A stretch of DNA of 64,000 bases from Kalmusia sp. IMI 367209. Taxonomy: Eukaryota > Ascomycota > Dothideomycetes > Pleosporales > Didymosphaeriaceae. The stretch spans positions 248,001 through 312,000 of the forward strand of contig JAPEUQ010000002.1 in NCBI GenBank assembly GCA_027946365.1, read 5' to 3'. Below are positions 52,464 to 63,470 of this stretch, piece by piece (position 1 is the stretch's first letter; each line of letters begins with the position of its first letter). Below the pieces are notes generated by a model. The model worked only from the letters and a program-made list of their open reading frames with translations, was not told where the DNA came from and made no database searches. The position numbers were made by a program, and so were the translations under genes.

Positions 52464-54092
52464 TCATGCTTCTTCTGCACTCTTAACAAAAGAATAGCCC
52501 CACCACTTACCTCTTGTCAGCAACTCACCTTCCCCTCTACTAGTAAAGTCAACGTCCTTATAAACCTCCTCAGCCATCCTCGCCAAATATCCCTTAAAGC
52601 TCGGGTATGAGAACATACTTGCACTACCCCCACTAGCCCACACTACACACATCCACTCCATGCTCCAGAAAACCTCTTCGCTTCCCGCGAAACTTTGTAT
52701 TTGCTGTCTCATCTTCTTCTTCCTCTCTTCCGATACATTACTGGACCTATGGTCTAGTGTTTTCCGGACATATTCTTTATACTCGTCAGTTTTAGAGGGT
52801 GGGATAAGCCACGTGTTGTAGATATCATGTTTCCCGATTTCAATCGCTTTACCGACTGTTACATCGGACGATGCGACACCTGTATCATCGAGGGGGTCGA
52901 AATGTAGATCCGTGAAGTAATCTTCTTCGTCTGTGAGCCAGCGCACCTCCTCCACTTTGAGCAGTGGCGGGTTAAAGATTACACCGTTGTACAGCGGCCC
53001 GAACCCGTTGCTCACTTTTAGGAACTCTTTGTAGTCGTCTGGCAAATCCACTGCGAGGCGTTTCTCCACATCAGTAATTTCCGAGGCAGCGACCGGCTTG
53101 CGGAAGAATGTTTTTTCGAACTCTGGGTCTAGGGGAGCGTGGTCCTCAGGGTCCGGGAGATGAAATCCATTGTGTTCAATTTGTTCGAGCAGCTTGCGCA
53201 TAGGCATATCCTGCGGCACCATGCGTCCGTCGCGGAACCGTTCATCGAGAACATTCTCGACCTGATGCACAAACGCGTGCACCTTGTCGTCATCGAGATT
53301 CAGTGCCTTACCCAACGCGCCGTCTTTAAGAATACCCCATGCGCGTCTTGACTCGGCCAGTTTCTGAATTCGCATATTTGCGTTCATATGCTTCGATATC
53401 TCATCGAGGATGTCTTTAGACGACGGAGCAGGGTCCACAGAAGCGCTGTGGGATTCTACGTCTAACACGAGATCGAGCGTGGAGACCAAGGCAGAGGACG
53501 CGTCGATAGCTAGGGCGCCTGTCTGTGAGCGTGTGAAAGCGCCTGGTTCCATCCCTTCCACTGCATTCCAAGTTACTTTCGCAACCTGTCTCTTTTCTTG
53601 GCTAGATAATTGTTGCGTATGGGGACTTGCTTTTCCATATTTCTTCGCTGGATACCACCAGCCCTCTCGATACTCCTGAGCCAGCCGCTCTAATTGCTTC
53701 CTTACTTGCTCATCGGAAATGGCGCTCTCACTCTCTTTATTCAATCTTGCAGATTTGCGAACAGGTGCCACATCCTCCGCATTAGCCTTCCCGTCTCTAC
53801 GATCTCTCTGAATCATATCATAGAGTCTTGCCTTCTCGCCCTCAGGCCAAGTGCCGAGCGTATCCCACAAGAACCACAAGGGCCGGAGCAACAGTTGCTG
53901 GCCATGAAGACTATCATGTTGATTTAGCTTCGAGAGAAGACGAGTAGCTACATCGGTTTGCCCAATTACCGCGAATGACAGGATTAGGTTGGCTATTCTG
54001 TGGTAGAATACATTGTCAGGGAGTTGTAGGAGCTTAATACGGAAGAATGGAGGTTCGACCATTTCGCTGAGATATTGAGTTGACGGGGCCAT
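52464..54092 (-). CDS. SUKH-1 (SMI1/KNR4) domain protein
   Basis: Single-exon gene, 542 aa from the ATG at 54092 (MAPSTQYLSEM). The N-terminal half is helical, probably repeat-like (MIQRDRRDGKANAEDVAPVR is basic). The SMI1/KNR4 domain lies at about residues 330-480: ITDVEKRLAVDLPDDYKEFL, KVSNGFGPLYNGVIF, and a late FWSMEWMCVVWASGG. SUKH proteins serve as scaffolds in fungal wall signalling (Knr4) and as immunity proteins in bacterial toxin systems (established). This one is not Knr4-like in its flanks, so its partner is unknown. Confidence 0.8.
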   Translation of the reverse strand: MAPSTQYLSEMVEPPFFRIKLLQLPDNVFYHRIANLILSFAVIGQTDVATRLLSKLNQHDSLHGQQLLLRPLWFLWDTLGTWPEGEKARLYDMIQRDRRDGKANAEDVAPVRKSARLNKESESAISDEQVRKQLERLAQEYREGWWYPAKKYGKASPHTQQLSSQEKRQVAKVTWNAVEGMEPGAFTRSQTGALAIDASSALVSTLDLVLDVESHSASVDPAPSSKDILDEISKHMNANMRIQKLAESRRAWGILKDGALGKALNLDDDKVHAFVHQVENVLDERFRDGRMVPQDMPMRKLLEQIEHNGFHLPDPEDHAPLDPEFEKTFFRKPVAASEITDVEKRLAVDLPDDYKEFLKVSNGFGPLYNGVIFNPPLLKVEEVRWLTDEEDYFTDLHFDPLDDTGVASSDVTVGKAIEIGKHDIYNTWLIPPSKTDEYKEYVRKTLDHRSSNVSEERKKKMRQQIQSFAGSEEVFWSMEWMCVVWASGGSASMFSYPSFKGYLARMAEEVYKDVDFTSRGEGELLTRGKWWGYSFVKSAEEA

Positions 54093-54439
54093 GTAGAAAA
54101 TTAGTAGAAGAGCGATCAAATTTATAAATTATTTGGACCCCAAACATGTGGATATCCGTAGTTGGTGTTGTTGCCTGTAGTTAGCGCGGGTAGTGCCGGG
54201 AATGCACGATGACGTTTACGGCCCCAAATTCGATGATTTGGCCGTCCATGTCTTGGTACGCGAGTTTAATACTGCAACACGTGTAAAATGACAATGAAAG
54301 TACACGGACGTAGTATGATTAGATTTAGCTTTTACTTATAACCGTGAAACGACAAAGTCCCTGGGTATCTTATACTTGTCACAAATAAACACTCAAACGC
54401 CGCGAAACCTGCATCGTGGATTGGCACACCATGCCCCCA
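54093..54439. other. Intergenic, nothing recognised
   Basis: About 350 bp between the SUKH gene start and the end of the Swi5 gene. No supported gene. Confidence 0.4.
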
Positions 54440-56110
54440 TCAGTCACGAGATTCAATACCAAACTCTTCTTGTACCTCTACGATTCTGATACCACGTTGA
54501 TCCGCAATAAGACCCATTAAGCCTTGACCAACATCCTTGATCTCGTTATACTCATGTAGCAGCTTGATGTGCCTCTTGTTTAGTTGTTGTGCTGCGTTTA
54601 TGATCTCGATTTCGGTGGGCTCCGTATCACACGTATGTGACGCTGAATCTAAGGACTCAGCTCCTGCGATGAGCTCCTGGATGCCGGGCAAGATGGCAAG
54701 AGACGCGATGAGGGCCGCTCGCTGTGCCTTGAGTTCGGACAGTGTGACTTCCTGTGCCCTCTTCGCCAGAGTAGGTGGCTTCTCTTTTGTCGGAGGTGAT
54801 GCAGATGACGGAGCATCCGCTAGGGGCTGGTAAGCTGCGGTCTCTGGGGTGGCTCCGACATCATATTGGAATTTGCTTGATACGTCCATTTTAGTTAGGG
54901 TGGCTGTGGGGGGTTGGGCTTGTCCTTCCACTTCCATGCTCTCTTCTTCGCCCTGATCTCTCGATGGAACCTTGGCGGTATCTTGTGATTGGATTTCCCT
55001 GCAAGGAGCAAATTTTTCAGACATGGTCAATTGCGCATCGGAAGTTAGGATTGGTAAAGACAATTCCATTCCCTCCACGACTAAGGTAGGTGAATGATCG
55101 TGTAGGATAGAACAGGTGGCTGATCCGATATCTTTCGTAGCAAAATTGTTCCCTCGTGGCCCGCAATGGTCTACGAGGCTTACGCGAGGGTCTCCTGGAG
55201 GGTGTTGCTTGGAGGCTCCAGATAGGTCGACGATCCCGTGAGGTACATTCGTTTCAGGGCTGATCATACTGGGGAAGCTTATCGGCATATCTGGCGGTGG
55301 ATCTCGTGATGCCTCGCTCCCACTTGCATCTTCATGGGGTTGTGGGCATTCTGAAATGGACCTGGAGCAAGCTCTAGTGTCCTCTTGTGCATTGAGGACA
55401 TGTGCGTCGGTTTCGTGAAGCTCCCCTGCTTCCACTACATTTGCTGTTGGAAGATCGTTGCCCTGCTGCAAACGTGTAGCGACCTCTACAAATGATAGTT
55501 TCGCCTGAGTCCCTCCGGTAAACTCACTCTCCGACTCTATGGTTGGCGAGTTGCAAGCTGTGGCTGAGGCTGTACGTCCATCCGGGTTGTTCTCGTTATG
55601 CAAAGTACTGCTCACACTGTATACAATTGGTGTCACCAAGCTGTTCTCATCGTGCCCAGTTATTGAATATGCTTGCAGCTTCTGCTCGTTGTCTGAATGC
55701 TGTACGGACGAGTGCTTAGTGAGTAGACTTGATTGCTGGTTAAAAGAGTCACCCATATTCCCTAAGTCGGAAGCATGTTCATGAGTGGTTTCGAGCTCAT
55801 CAGTGGTCTGTGGGAGGGGCTCAAGCTGTGCGTTAGTTTGCGAAATAATTTCGGGTGATGCCACATGTCTTAACAAGATATGCTGCTCATTGCCACGCGA
55901 CTTTTCATAGTGCTTAGCAAATCCGTTGGAATCAGTGTTCTCAGATCCTTGACGAGGCCAATTCGCTTCAGGCGACGCTTTCTGCAGCGGCTCTTCTGTC
56001 GATGTCGTGATAGGGTCCTTAACTGTACTATCCGGGAACATATCAGGCGAAGAGGTCAGAGGCTCTTCTTCGGAATCAGGCACCTCGGCAACACCCTCGC
56101 CGATGGCCAT
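54440..56110 (-). CDS. swi5: Swi5 family recombination mediator with long disordered N-terminus
   Basis: Single-exon gene, 556 aa. Only the last ~100 residues are conserved: VTLSELKAQRAALIASLAIL, then NKRHIKLLHEYNEIKDVGQG and LMGLIADQRGIRIVEVQEEF. This is the Swi5/Sae3 signature. Swi5 with Sfr1 (Mei5) stabilises Rad51/Dmc1 filaments in homologous recombination (established). Yeast Swi5 proteins are about 85-95 aa, so more than 450 residues here are an acidic, Ser/Thr/Glu-rich, low-complexity extension. The start is the ATG at 56110; an intron is not needed to keep the frame open. The extension may dock partners or be phosphorylated (inference). Confidence 0.85.
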   Translation of the reverse strand: MAIGEGVAEVPDSEEEPLTSSPDMFPDSTVKDPITTSTEEPLQKASPEANWPRQGSENTDSNGFAKHYEKSRGNEQHILLRHVASPEIISQTNAQLEPLPQTTDELETTHEHASDLGNMGDSFNQQSSLLTKHSSVQHSDNEQKLQAYSITGHDENSLVTPIVYSVSSTLHNENNPDGRTASATACNSPTIESESEFTGGTQAKLSFVEVATRLQQGNDLPTANVVEAGELHETDAHVLNAQEDTRACSRSISECPQPHEDASGSEASRDPPPDMPISFPSMISPETNVPHGIVDLSGASKQHPPGDPRVSLVDHCGPRGNNFATKDIGSATCSILHDHSPTLVVEGMELSLPILTSDAQLTMSEKFAPCREIQSQDTAKVPSRDQGEEESMEVEGQAQPPTATLTKMDVSSKFQYDVGATPETAAYQPLADAPSSASPPTKEKPPTLAKRAQEVTLSELKAQRAALIASLAILPGIQELIAGAESLDSASHTCDTEPTEIEIINAAQQLNKRHIKLLHEYNEIKDVGQGLMGLIADQRGIRIVEVQEEFGIESRD

Positions 56111-56401
56111 GGCGATGGGGTGAAGACAAGTGGTAGCCGAGATGGATGGTGTTGTGCTTGGTTGAGGCTTGCGCGGAAGCGGCAGGAAGCTAACGCACGG
56201 GCCGTTAATGACAGGTTGACGTAAGCGCTGAATGGCGACGCATGAATGGCTACTTCATCCGTCGGCATCCTTTCAATGCGATGGCCTCTCGCCGTGCTCT
56301 CACCGAGAAACCCCTGGAGTGAAACATTTGCCGTTGGACTCTCCCTCACTCACACCACCTGCGCGTATCTGGCTGAAGCAACGGCGCCACCAGAGTGGAA
56401 G

Positions 56402-57933
56402 ATGGAGACGCGCCTAAGGACTCGCGGCCTTGCCCTTGGGGCACTGGTGCTGCTCAGCGCCGTAACAACCGCAACCGCACACGAACACCATATGAATAAC
56501 ATAGCAGAGGGCCAGGCCATATCCGACGATCCCATCGTGAGTCGCCGCCAGACTGCGTCTTGGTGGCGCCAAGGCTAACTGCCAAACAGGATACGATACT
56601 ATGGACTCACATCCTCATCCAAGCGGTGGCGTGGGGTATACTATTTCCTACTGGAATGGTGTTGGGGATAATCCGCTCAAGGTGGCACGTACCCGTTCAG
56701 ACGACCGGCTCGGTCCTCGCCCTCATCGGCTACTTTTTAGGCCACAAGCACAAGGGCCGCCAATTCGCGCCAAACGCCCATGCCAAGTTCGTTCCAACGC
56801 TTATGTTCACGCTCCTTGCGCAGGTCTCCATGGGCATATACCTGAAGCTACATCTCGAGAAGGGCATACATGGGAAGATTAGAAAGGTCGTTGTCAAGGC
56901 ACACGGATGGGTGGGCAAGCTCATGCCCATCGTCAGCTGGGTGCAGTTCCTCTTAGGAGGCATCGCAGCCCTTGGTTTCTGCCGCGCCGACCATACTGGA
57001 CAATGCCTTGCGCATTTTATTATGGGAAGCGCTTTCATCGCATACGGCATCCTTCTCACCATTCTATTACTGGTTGGGCAGCTGTGGCTGCGGAGGACCG
57101 GACGGAGCCAGGAGTTCTTCGATTCGCTCGTCATTGCTGCATGGGGCTGTGTCAACACATTTACGGAGCATCGGTGGGGTTCCGCATGGGTTGGCAACGA
57201 CCTGCAGCATACTACAATGGGCATTATCTGGTGGTGCGCCGGCCTGGTGGGCATTTGGCTGAGCCGTTCACGGAATGGAAGGCCGAAGCGAAATCTCATT
57301 CCTGGTATCGTGATCTTGCTGACTGGATGGGGCATGTCTGCACACCCGCAGCATCTCCCCATTTCCAGCATGGTCCACACAATCTTTGGTTACACCCTCA
57401 TGGCCGCTGGATTGGCGAGAATTATTGAGATCTCCTTCGTGCTCAAAGATCGTAACACGCTCTCTGCGGATGGAACCGATCCGAACAGCTTCCAGTACCT
57501 CACTCCCTTCCTCCTTTTCGCTTCCGGATTTCTATTCATGGGCGCCACCGAAGAACAGATGCAGATCCTCGAAGATGCTCATGTCACCCATGTGTCTTAC
57601 GTCTTCATTCTTTACAGTCTCGCATTCCTTCTCTTCCTCTGTAAGTCGTTACCTGCCCTATATTCTTCGCATAAAGCGTAAAAACGTGAGAACTATTACT
57701 GATTCTTCCTAGTCGTTAACATGCTTATTCATCTTTACGCTGTCCATGCGTGGGGCGAGGATAAGTCGGACGCCGAGGCTCCGCGAGCAAATGGCGCGCC
57801 CAATGGCTACGCAAGAGTTGATCGAAGGGTGCGTGATGCAGAAGAGTTCGAGTTGGATGGGCTCGTGTCTGATGACGAGGATGCGGTGCCTATCGAAGAC
57901 AAAGAACGTCAGCCCCTGACTTCTCATTCATGA
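56402..57933 (+). CDS. YTP1-like multi-span membrane protein
   Basis: Exons 56402-56536, 56590-57640 and 57713-57933 (468 aa), divergent from the Swi5 gene (291 bp). A signal peptide or first span (GLALGALVLLSAVTTATA) is followed by a His-rich AHEHHMNN. A cytochrome b561-like set of spans follows (ILWTHILIQAVAWGILFPTG, VLALIGYFLGH with HxH, KAHGWVGKLMPIVSWVQFLL) and several more. His-rich segments such as WHVPVQ and the terminal DAHVTHVSYVFILYSLAFLL fit the Ytp1 family, of unknown transport or redox function. The C-terminal tail is cytosolic, acidic and not conserved. Location: probably Golgi, vacuole or plasma membrane. Confidence 0.8.
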
Positions 57934-58633
57934 CCACATTTTATTCAATCATCATAGAGCATGGTAAAGGCGTTTGGGCCTGTATTTCACTTACGTTTTG
58001 TCTAGATACCATGCTTAGCTTTTTCAGCGCAGCAAGGCTTGAATTTGCATTCCAAATCATTGTTTTGGGGTTCTTTTCTTGTAGCGGTGACATCTAAAGC
58101 GCTTTAGATGCGTACTGCCTGTATTTCTTCTAGTGATGTGTATTCATTTCACACCCTCAACGAGATCATGCATTCAGTCAAGATTCTCCATCTCCCTGAT
58201 ATCAAGAGTATTTCTTTCCTCAATACACAACAAGAAGCGTTTACTGAAACCCATCAACCGAAATATATGTGGTGTCTTCAACCTCATCAATTGTAACCCA
58301 CTCTCCTCAACTTCATCCGTTCTCAACCTTATCCGTTTCCGACCCCATCAAATTCGATCGATTTTGATTCCACTACATTTGCGACTGCATCGGTAAATCT
58401 TTTTTAACTCCATCCGTTCCAACTCCCTGAATCTTTCTCAAGTCATCTACTTCGATCTACCTCATGCCGGACTCATCAAATTTCAATCCTTTCAACGCTA
58501 TTCGTGTGTCACTCGTCCGATTTCCCTTACTGTCAACCTTTCAACCCTACAACAGTATCATCAATTCCAATCACACTTTTAGTCTTCCTACCCTTGAATT
58601 TCGCTCTGCAAACCCGCCTGCTGATGTTTAGCT
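57934..58633. other. Intergenic, pyrimidine-rich
   Basis: About 700 bp. The second half is rich in C/T with recurring CATCCGTT, CATCAA and CTCATC words, suggesting low-complexity drift. No gene. Confidence 0.45.
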
Positions 58634-59722
58634 TTACCGAGCATCATTAATCTTCTCGCCAACCTCTCGCGCTTCTTCCCGCACTTCCTTCACATACTCG
58701 ACGTTCTCCTCATGCACGCCCTCGTACTCGCCCCAATACACCAGCCTCCCGGCGTCCAGATCCCCCTTCACCACATCTCCCAACTTCTCCCCCCACGCCG
58801 CAGGCTTCTCCACCCCCTCATCCACAGCACGCAGATACCTAATCGTCGCATCCACCAACGTCGCATCATATCCCCCAGCCGCGATCTTGTCCGGACACCC
58901 ATGCGCGGGCAGGATCCTCCGAATCGGCAACTCCTTCAAGCGCTCCAACTCTTCGACATGCGCGGCAAGATTCTCCGCCTCGGAAACATACGTGCACGTA
59001 TCCTCCAGCGTATCCCCGGCCAACAAGACGCCCTCGTCGGGCAGAAACCCCACCGTCGAATCCGCCGTATGCACATTGACATTGCGCAATTCGATTCTCC
59101 TCTCGCCGATCCGCAGCGCGAGACTCTCCTCATACGTCTGCGACGGAAACACGACCTCGAATGCCGGCCCATCGTCGCCCCTTTCCAGCCCCGCCCTCTC
59201 GTCCGCCAATTTCCTCTTCGTCCCCGCGCTCGCGACGATGCGCGTGGCGCGCAGCGCCGACGCCCCCGCGACGTGGTCGGAGTGGTAGTGGCTCAGCACG
59301 GTGGTGATTTTGGTTGCGCCCAGGCTGGTGACGTGGTCAAGCATGAAGGATGCATGTGCGGAGGCCAGGCCCGCGTCGAAGAGTAGGGCTTCGTCGCCGC
59401 TGATGATGGCGTATGTGGCCACGCCCAGAGCGAGAGTCTGGTCGTGCCAGTCTGCGTCTGGGTGGAAGTGTGTGCCTGTGCGCCCCGTGTAGTAGGCGTA
59501 TACGCCGGGGATGCCCTTTGGTTGGATAGTGCGGATGTGTAGGGCGGGTTTGGGTTTGAGCGGGGTGTTGGTGCTGTCATGGCGCAAGGGTGGTGGGGGT
59601 AGACGATCACAGTATAGTTTGGTTTGTGGGATGAAGAGCGTGGTATATGAATTACTTGTATCTATATGTATGTGATTGTGCCTAGGTAGATGCTTGGATG
59701 ACTCAGTGAGGTGTGTGAGCAT
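58634..59722 (-). CDS. Metallo-beta-lactamase-fold hydrolase
   Basis: Single-exon gene, 362 aa, ATG at 59722. The zinc-binding motif is clear: VLSHYHSDHVAGASAL (HxHxDH), preceded by LLFDAGLASAHASFML. Later ligands are in VHTADSTVGFLPDEG (His), LLAGDTLEDT (Asp) and ILPAHGCPDKI (His). Family members hydrolyse thioesters, lactones, phosphodiesters or sulfates. The substrate cannot be told. The first ~60 residues look like an unconserved leader, so a later start is possible. No signal peptide is apparent. Confidence 0.85.
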   Translation of the reverse strand: MLTHLTESSKHLPRHNHIHIDTSNSYTTLFIPQTKLYCDRLPPPPLRHDSTNTPLKPKPALHIRTIQPKGIPGVYAYYTGRTGTHFHPDADWHDQTLALGVATYAIISGDEALLFDAGLASAHASFMLDHVTSLGATKITTVLSHYHSDHVAGASALRATRIVASAGTKRKLADERAGLERGDDGPAFEVVFPSQTYEESLALRIGERRIELRNVNVHTADSTVGFLPDEGVLLAGDTLEDTCTYVSEAENLAAHVEELERLKELPIRRILPAHGCPDKIAAGGYDATLVDATIRYLRAVDEGVEKPAAWGEKLGDVVKGDLDAGRLVYWGEYEGVHEENVEYVKEVREEAREVGEKINDAR

Positions 59723-60278
59723 TAGTATGGAAGAGGAAGTAGTATGACATCATGCTTAATCCGGTTAGTACACGTATATACGAGCACACGACGAAGCAGT
59801 CTTCCCGTCGTATTCAAGTTGCGTATTGTTGCGGGCTGGCCGACGAGATGGCTGATACCTACAATGAAGCGAATGGGGCGCTCTTTCCTAGCACAGCATA
59901 TCAGCTATGCCGGCACCAACTGTCCGCCACACTCGCACTTGCAGACCAGCTAGCCAGCCCTCATGCAGCCTCCACCGAAAACAGGGCTCAAGACCGTCTA
60001 CCACAAGAGAAAACATAAGATGTGGGATCGTGCGAAGCGCTGATGTCAAAGTATGATAACCGTCTTATTCGATCAATGAGCGATAAGAAGCGGTGTTTTC
60101 AAACGCCTTGAGATGATGCGCTAAACAGCAAGATTATGGACAAAATAATGATGGTAGGAGAGGAGGCCAAAAGGAAATGGCATCTAGTAACGTGGCGCAA
60201 AGCTTGTCGTAAAAAGCAAGGCAACCCTTTATACTCAACATCAGCCGAAGCCCAAGAAGCGCCATGTCACCCTCTCAA
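59723..60278. other. Intergenic, nothing recognised
   Basis: About 560 bp without a supported gene, between the start of the metallo-beta-lactamase gene and the end of the histidine kinase gene. Confidence 0.4.
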
Positions 60279-62564
60279 TCACCCCGGTCCAGTCCGCTTG
60301 AGGCAGCTCAGTAACAGTTCGACGAGCAACTTCCGATCAACAGGCTTAGCAATATACGCCGTCATTCCTTTCGCAAGGTAGGTCTCAGCTTGCCCTTTGA
60401 GCGCATTCGCCGTCATGGCTATGATCGGGGTGTCCAAGCCAGAGCTTCTTATCTCTCTGGTCGCTTGTACGCCATCGAGAAATGGCATGTTCACGTCCAT
60501 GAGTATCAGATCGTATGGTGGCGTGTGTTTGGTCGACATACGGACCGCCTCATTACCGTCCGTGGCAAAGTCGATGCTGTCGAATCCTAGTCCAGCGAGC
60601 ATCTTGAGCATGACCTTCCGATTTATCGCGTTATCTTCGGCAAGGAGGATGTGTCGATCTGCTGCGAGTAGTTTGAGCTCATCAAAGGCGGGGATCGGCG
60701 AAGGACCTGGGAGGGTTTCCAGCTTCCTTTGAACGATTTTGACCCTGGCCAACCGTTCGACTTTCTTCAATTTAGCTGTGAACCAGAAAACACTTCCTTT
60801 ACCTTCAGGGTTAGCATGAAAGCCAATGTTCCCACCCATCAGTTCAGCTAGACTTTTACAGATACTAAGTCCCAGGCCAGTCCCTTTATATCGCTTCGTG
60901 GCGGAGTTGTCAAACTGGTGAAACGGTGTGAACAGCGAGCCTGATGCTATGACAGGAACACCGATACCACTGTCAATGACCTCGGTCAAGATGTAATAGA
61001 ATTCTTCGTCTTCCTGTTGAAGTGCTGCTCGTATCCGTACATACCCTTCTTCGGTGAATTTAGTCGCGTTAGAGAGAATGTTTTGGACAATTTGTCTGTA
61101 CCGGAGACTGTCGCCCTCTGCAGCGCTAGGAAGCTGAGGATCGATATCCTTTTCGAGTCGAACTTCTGGCCTTGTGCATTTTTCATGAGCGCGGAAGACC
61201 GACATGATGATGTCGGATACACTGATAATATCATGGCTGATCGAAAAGCTACCGGAAGCGAGTTTGCTGTAGTCAAGAATATCATTGATGACCTGAAGTA
61301 ACACTTCCCCCGACTCTTCTATAACGCGCGCTAATTCCAGTTGCTCGGGAGCAAGATGTGTATCGAGAAGCAGGGTCAGGGCAGCTAACATGCCTTCGGT
61401 AGCGGTTAGTGATTGTTACGTTGGAAGGAGAGCTAATAAGAATCTGCGACCTTTGCGTCGGCGGCACATGGCGGGGTGGTCTTGGTGTACCTACCATGCA
61501 TTGGTGTCCGGATCTCATGTGACATGTTGGCCAGAAACTCGCTCTTGAGCTTTGAAGCCTCTTCGTAGGCAGCGATGAGCTTCGACTCGGCTTTTTTGCG
61601 CTCGCTCAGATCTCGAGTGACTTTGCTAAACCCTAGCAATACATCGCCCTTGTACACTGGAGTGATCACAACATTCGCCCTTTACAAGTTAGCGTGTTTG
61701 GAGCCTGCACCATGGCCGTAACGTTCGCATCATGAAGTTTGAGGTGCTACGAGAGTCTGCAAGATAGGGTCTAAATATTGTCCAGGTCACATACCAGAAC
61801 TTGGTTCCGTCTTTGCGAATCCTCCAGCCTTCGTCTTCACATCTCCCATCCCTCAAAGCATCGCGCAACTCTCTCCCGGGCTTGTCGTTGTCGCGATCTT
61901 CTTGGCTGTAGAAATTGGAAAAGTGCTTTCCAATGATTTCGCTCTTGGTGTAGCCCTTGAACGTTTCGGCTCCTGCATTCCAAGTGGCTACATTGCCCTG
62001 AGGATCAAGCATGAAGATGGCATAGTCCTTAACGGTGTCCACGAGGATCTTGAACGTCTCGTTTGTGTACAGTTGCTCCTCGAGCTCAGCTTGCTTCCGA
62101 TAAGCTTCCGTGGTGTCCTGGACCTCCATCAGGAAGCAACGGGTGGCACCATGGTGAGCGATGGGCACGGTGCGTAGGGTCCAGATGCGGCCGTCAAGCA
62201 ATTCGTCAAACTTGGAGGGAGCTGCGGTGTCCTGGGCAGCGCGGATGCCTTCGCGAACCAATGCAAGGGAGGGTAGTGGCACGGCGGCGCAAAGGTCCTC
62301 TACGCAGAGACCGAGCAGCTGGGCGCGGTCGGAGGCGCCTGAGACGGAGCAGTAGGAATCCGAGACGTGCGTCACACGGAGATGAACGTCCAAGACAAAG
62401 GTCGGGATAGGCGTGTGGTGGATGATTTCTAGGAGGAGGGTGCCGGTGGTGTCGCTGGTGTCGCTGGTGTCATTGCCCGTGGGGGGCGGGAGATCGACGA
62501 CAGCGGATGCAGAGTGAAGGGCCGTCGACATGGCTAAGGGTTCCGGCGAGCCGGTTGCGGTCAT
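60279..62564 (-). CDS. Soluble hybrid histidine kinase (PAS, HisKA, HATPase, receiver)
   Basis: Exons 62564-61795, 61679-61495 and 61393-60279 (689 aa), introns 115 and 101 nt. Two PAS domains: the first around [20 protein letters not shown], the second around [19 protein letters not shown], with the block [18 protein letters not shown]. The H-box is [14 protein letters not shown], formed across the second intron. Then the N-box [15 protein letters not shown]1 DSGIGV, G2 GTGLGLSIC, and a receiver with [12 protein letters not shown], phospho-acceptor Asp in [14 protein letters not shown] and Lys in KPVD. So the phosphorelay residues are complete. No membrane span, so it should sense a cytosolic cue. 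It would pass phosphate to an HPt protein such as Ypd1. The fungal HHK class cannot be set from here. Confidence 0.92.
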
Positions 62565-63470
62565 GGCGGCGGGCAGGAGCTCTGGGAATGCCCTGCAACG
62601 CCGGGTTGCCTACGCGTGCCTGGAGATGCGCGCAGGGCCGGGGAGCCGCAGAGAAAGTCGTATGATGCTCGCATGGCAGCAGGCTAGCTTTTGTGCCCCC
62701 CCGGGCCGCACTCTGCAGACTGGTGCTGTGCAGCCGAGCCAGACCCCGTCCGAACCTGCGTTGAACGGGCGCGGGCCTGGCCAGTGGCGCAATCGCCGGC
62801 TGCGGTTGCCGCCTCTCATGAGACATGGCTTTCTAGGTTCCGCGGCCTTTTGCCGTCGGTCGCTGCATGGGCGTAATAAAAGGGTCGTACGGGGCTGGCT
62901 GATCGGTAGAAGCCCACTGTCACCTCGGGCAGACCGTCATGGCACCAAAGTGATCCGGATCCGAGCTTCAGAAGCACAGCTCAGAACGAATGACAGGCAA
63001 CGAGATTGAAGCAGTTAAGTACATGGATGATTGCTATAAGAGCATTGGCGTTCGATGTCTATGTAAACGAGTGAGTGACGTCACATCCTCTTTACCGACC
63101 GTGCCGATAGTGCCGAAGAGCCCAATGAGAAGTTGCCCTACCTGCATACGCGCATGTGCTGGAGAGGCTCCAAGCAAGCCGAACAGACACATGCCGCATC
63201 CATCGTCTCATTCTCTGGGTAAGCACGAAGCATGGAAGTTTTCCATCGCTCCCTGCGAGGATCCATATCCCGTTTTGATCGAGAATCCTTGAGGATGCTC
63301 TCACACATACTGCTATGCTGGCACGAACCGAGCTCATTATAAACTTGAGAGGAAGGACTCTGAATGTTTCCAGGCGGGGGGTAGGGATATGCGTAATTTT
63401 CAATAACACTGCGTCTGCTCGAGAACTAGATCGAGGTATGATAAGCATAGCTGATTGAAGTCTTAACATT
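62565..63470. other. Intergenic, nothing firm
   Basis: About 900 bp upstream of the histidine kinase. The first 350 bp are GC-rich and likely its promoter and leader. 63100-63460 may contain unresolved 3' exons of the BTB gene at the window end. Confidence 0.4.
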
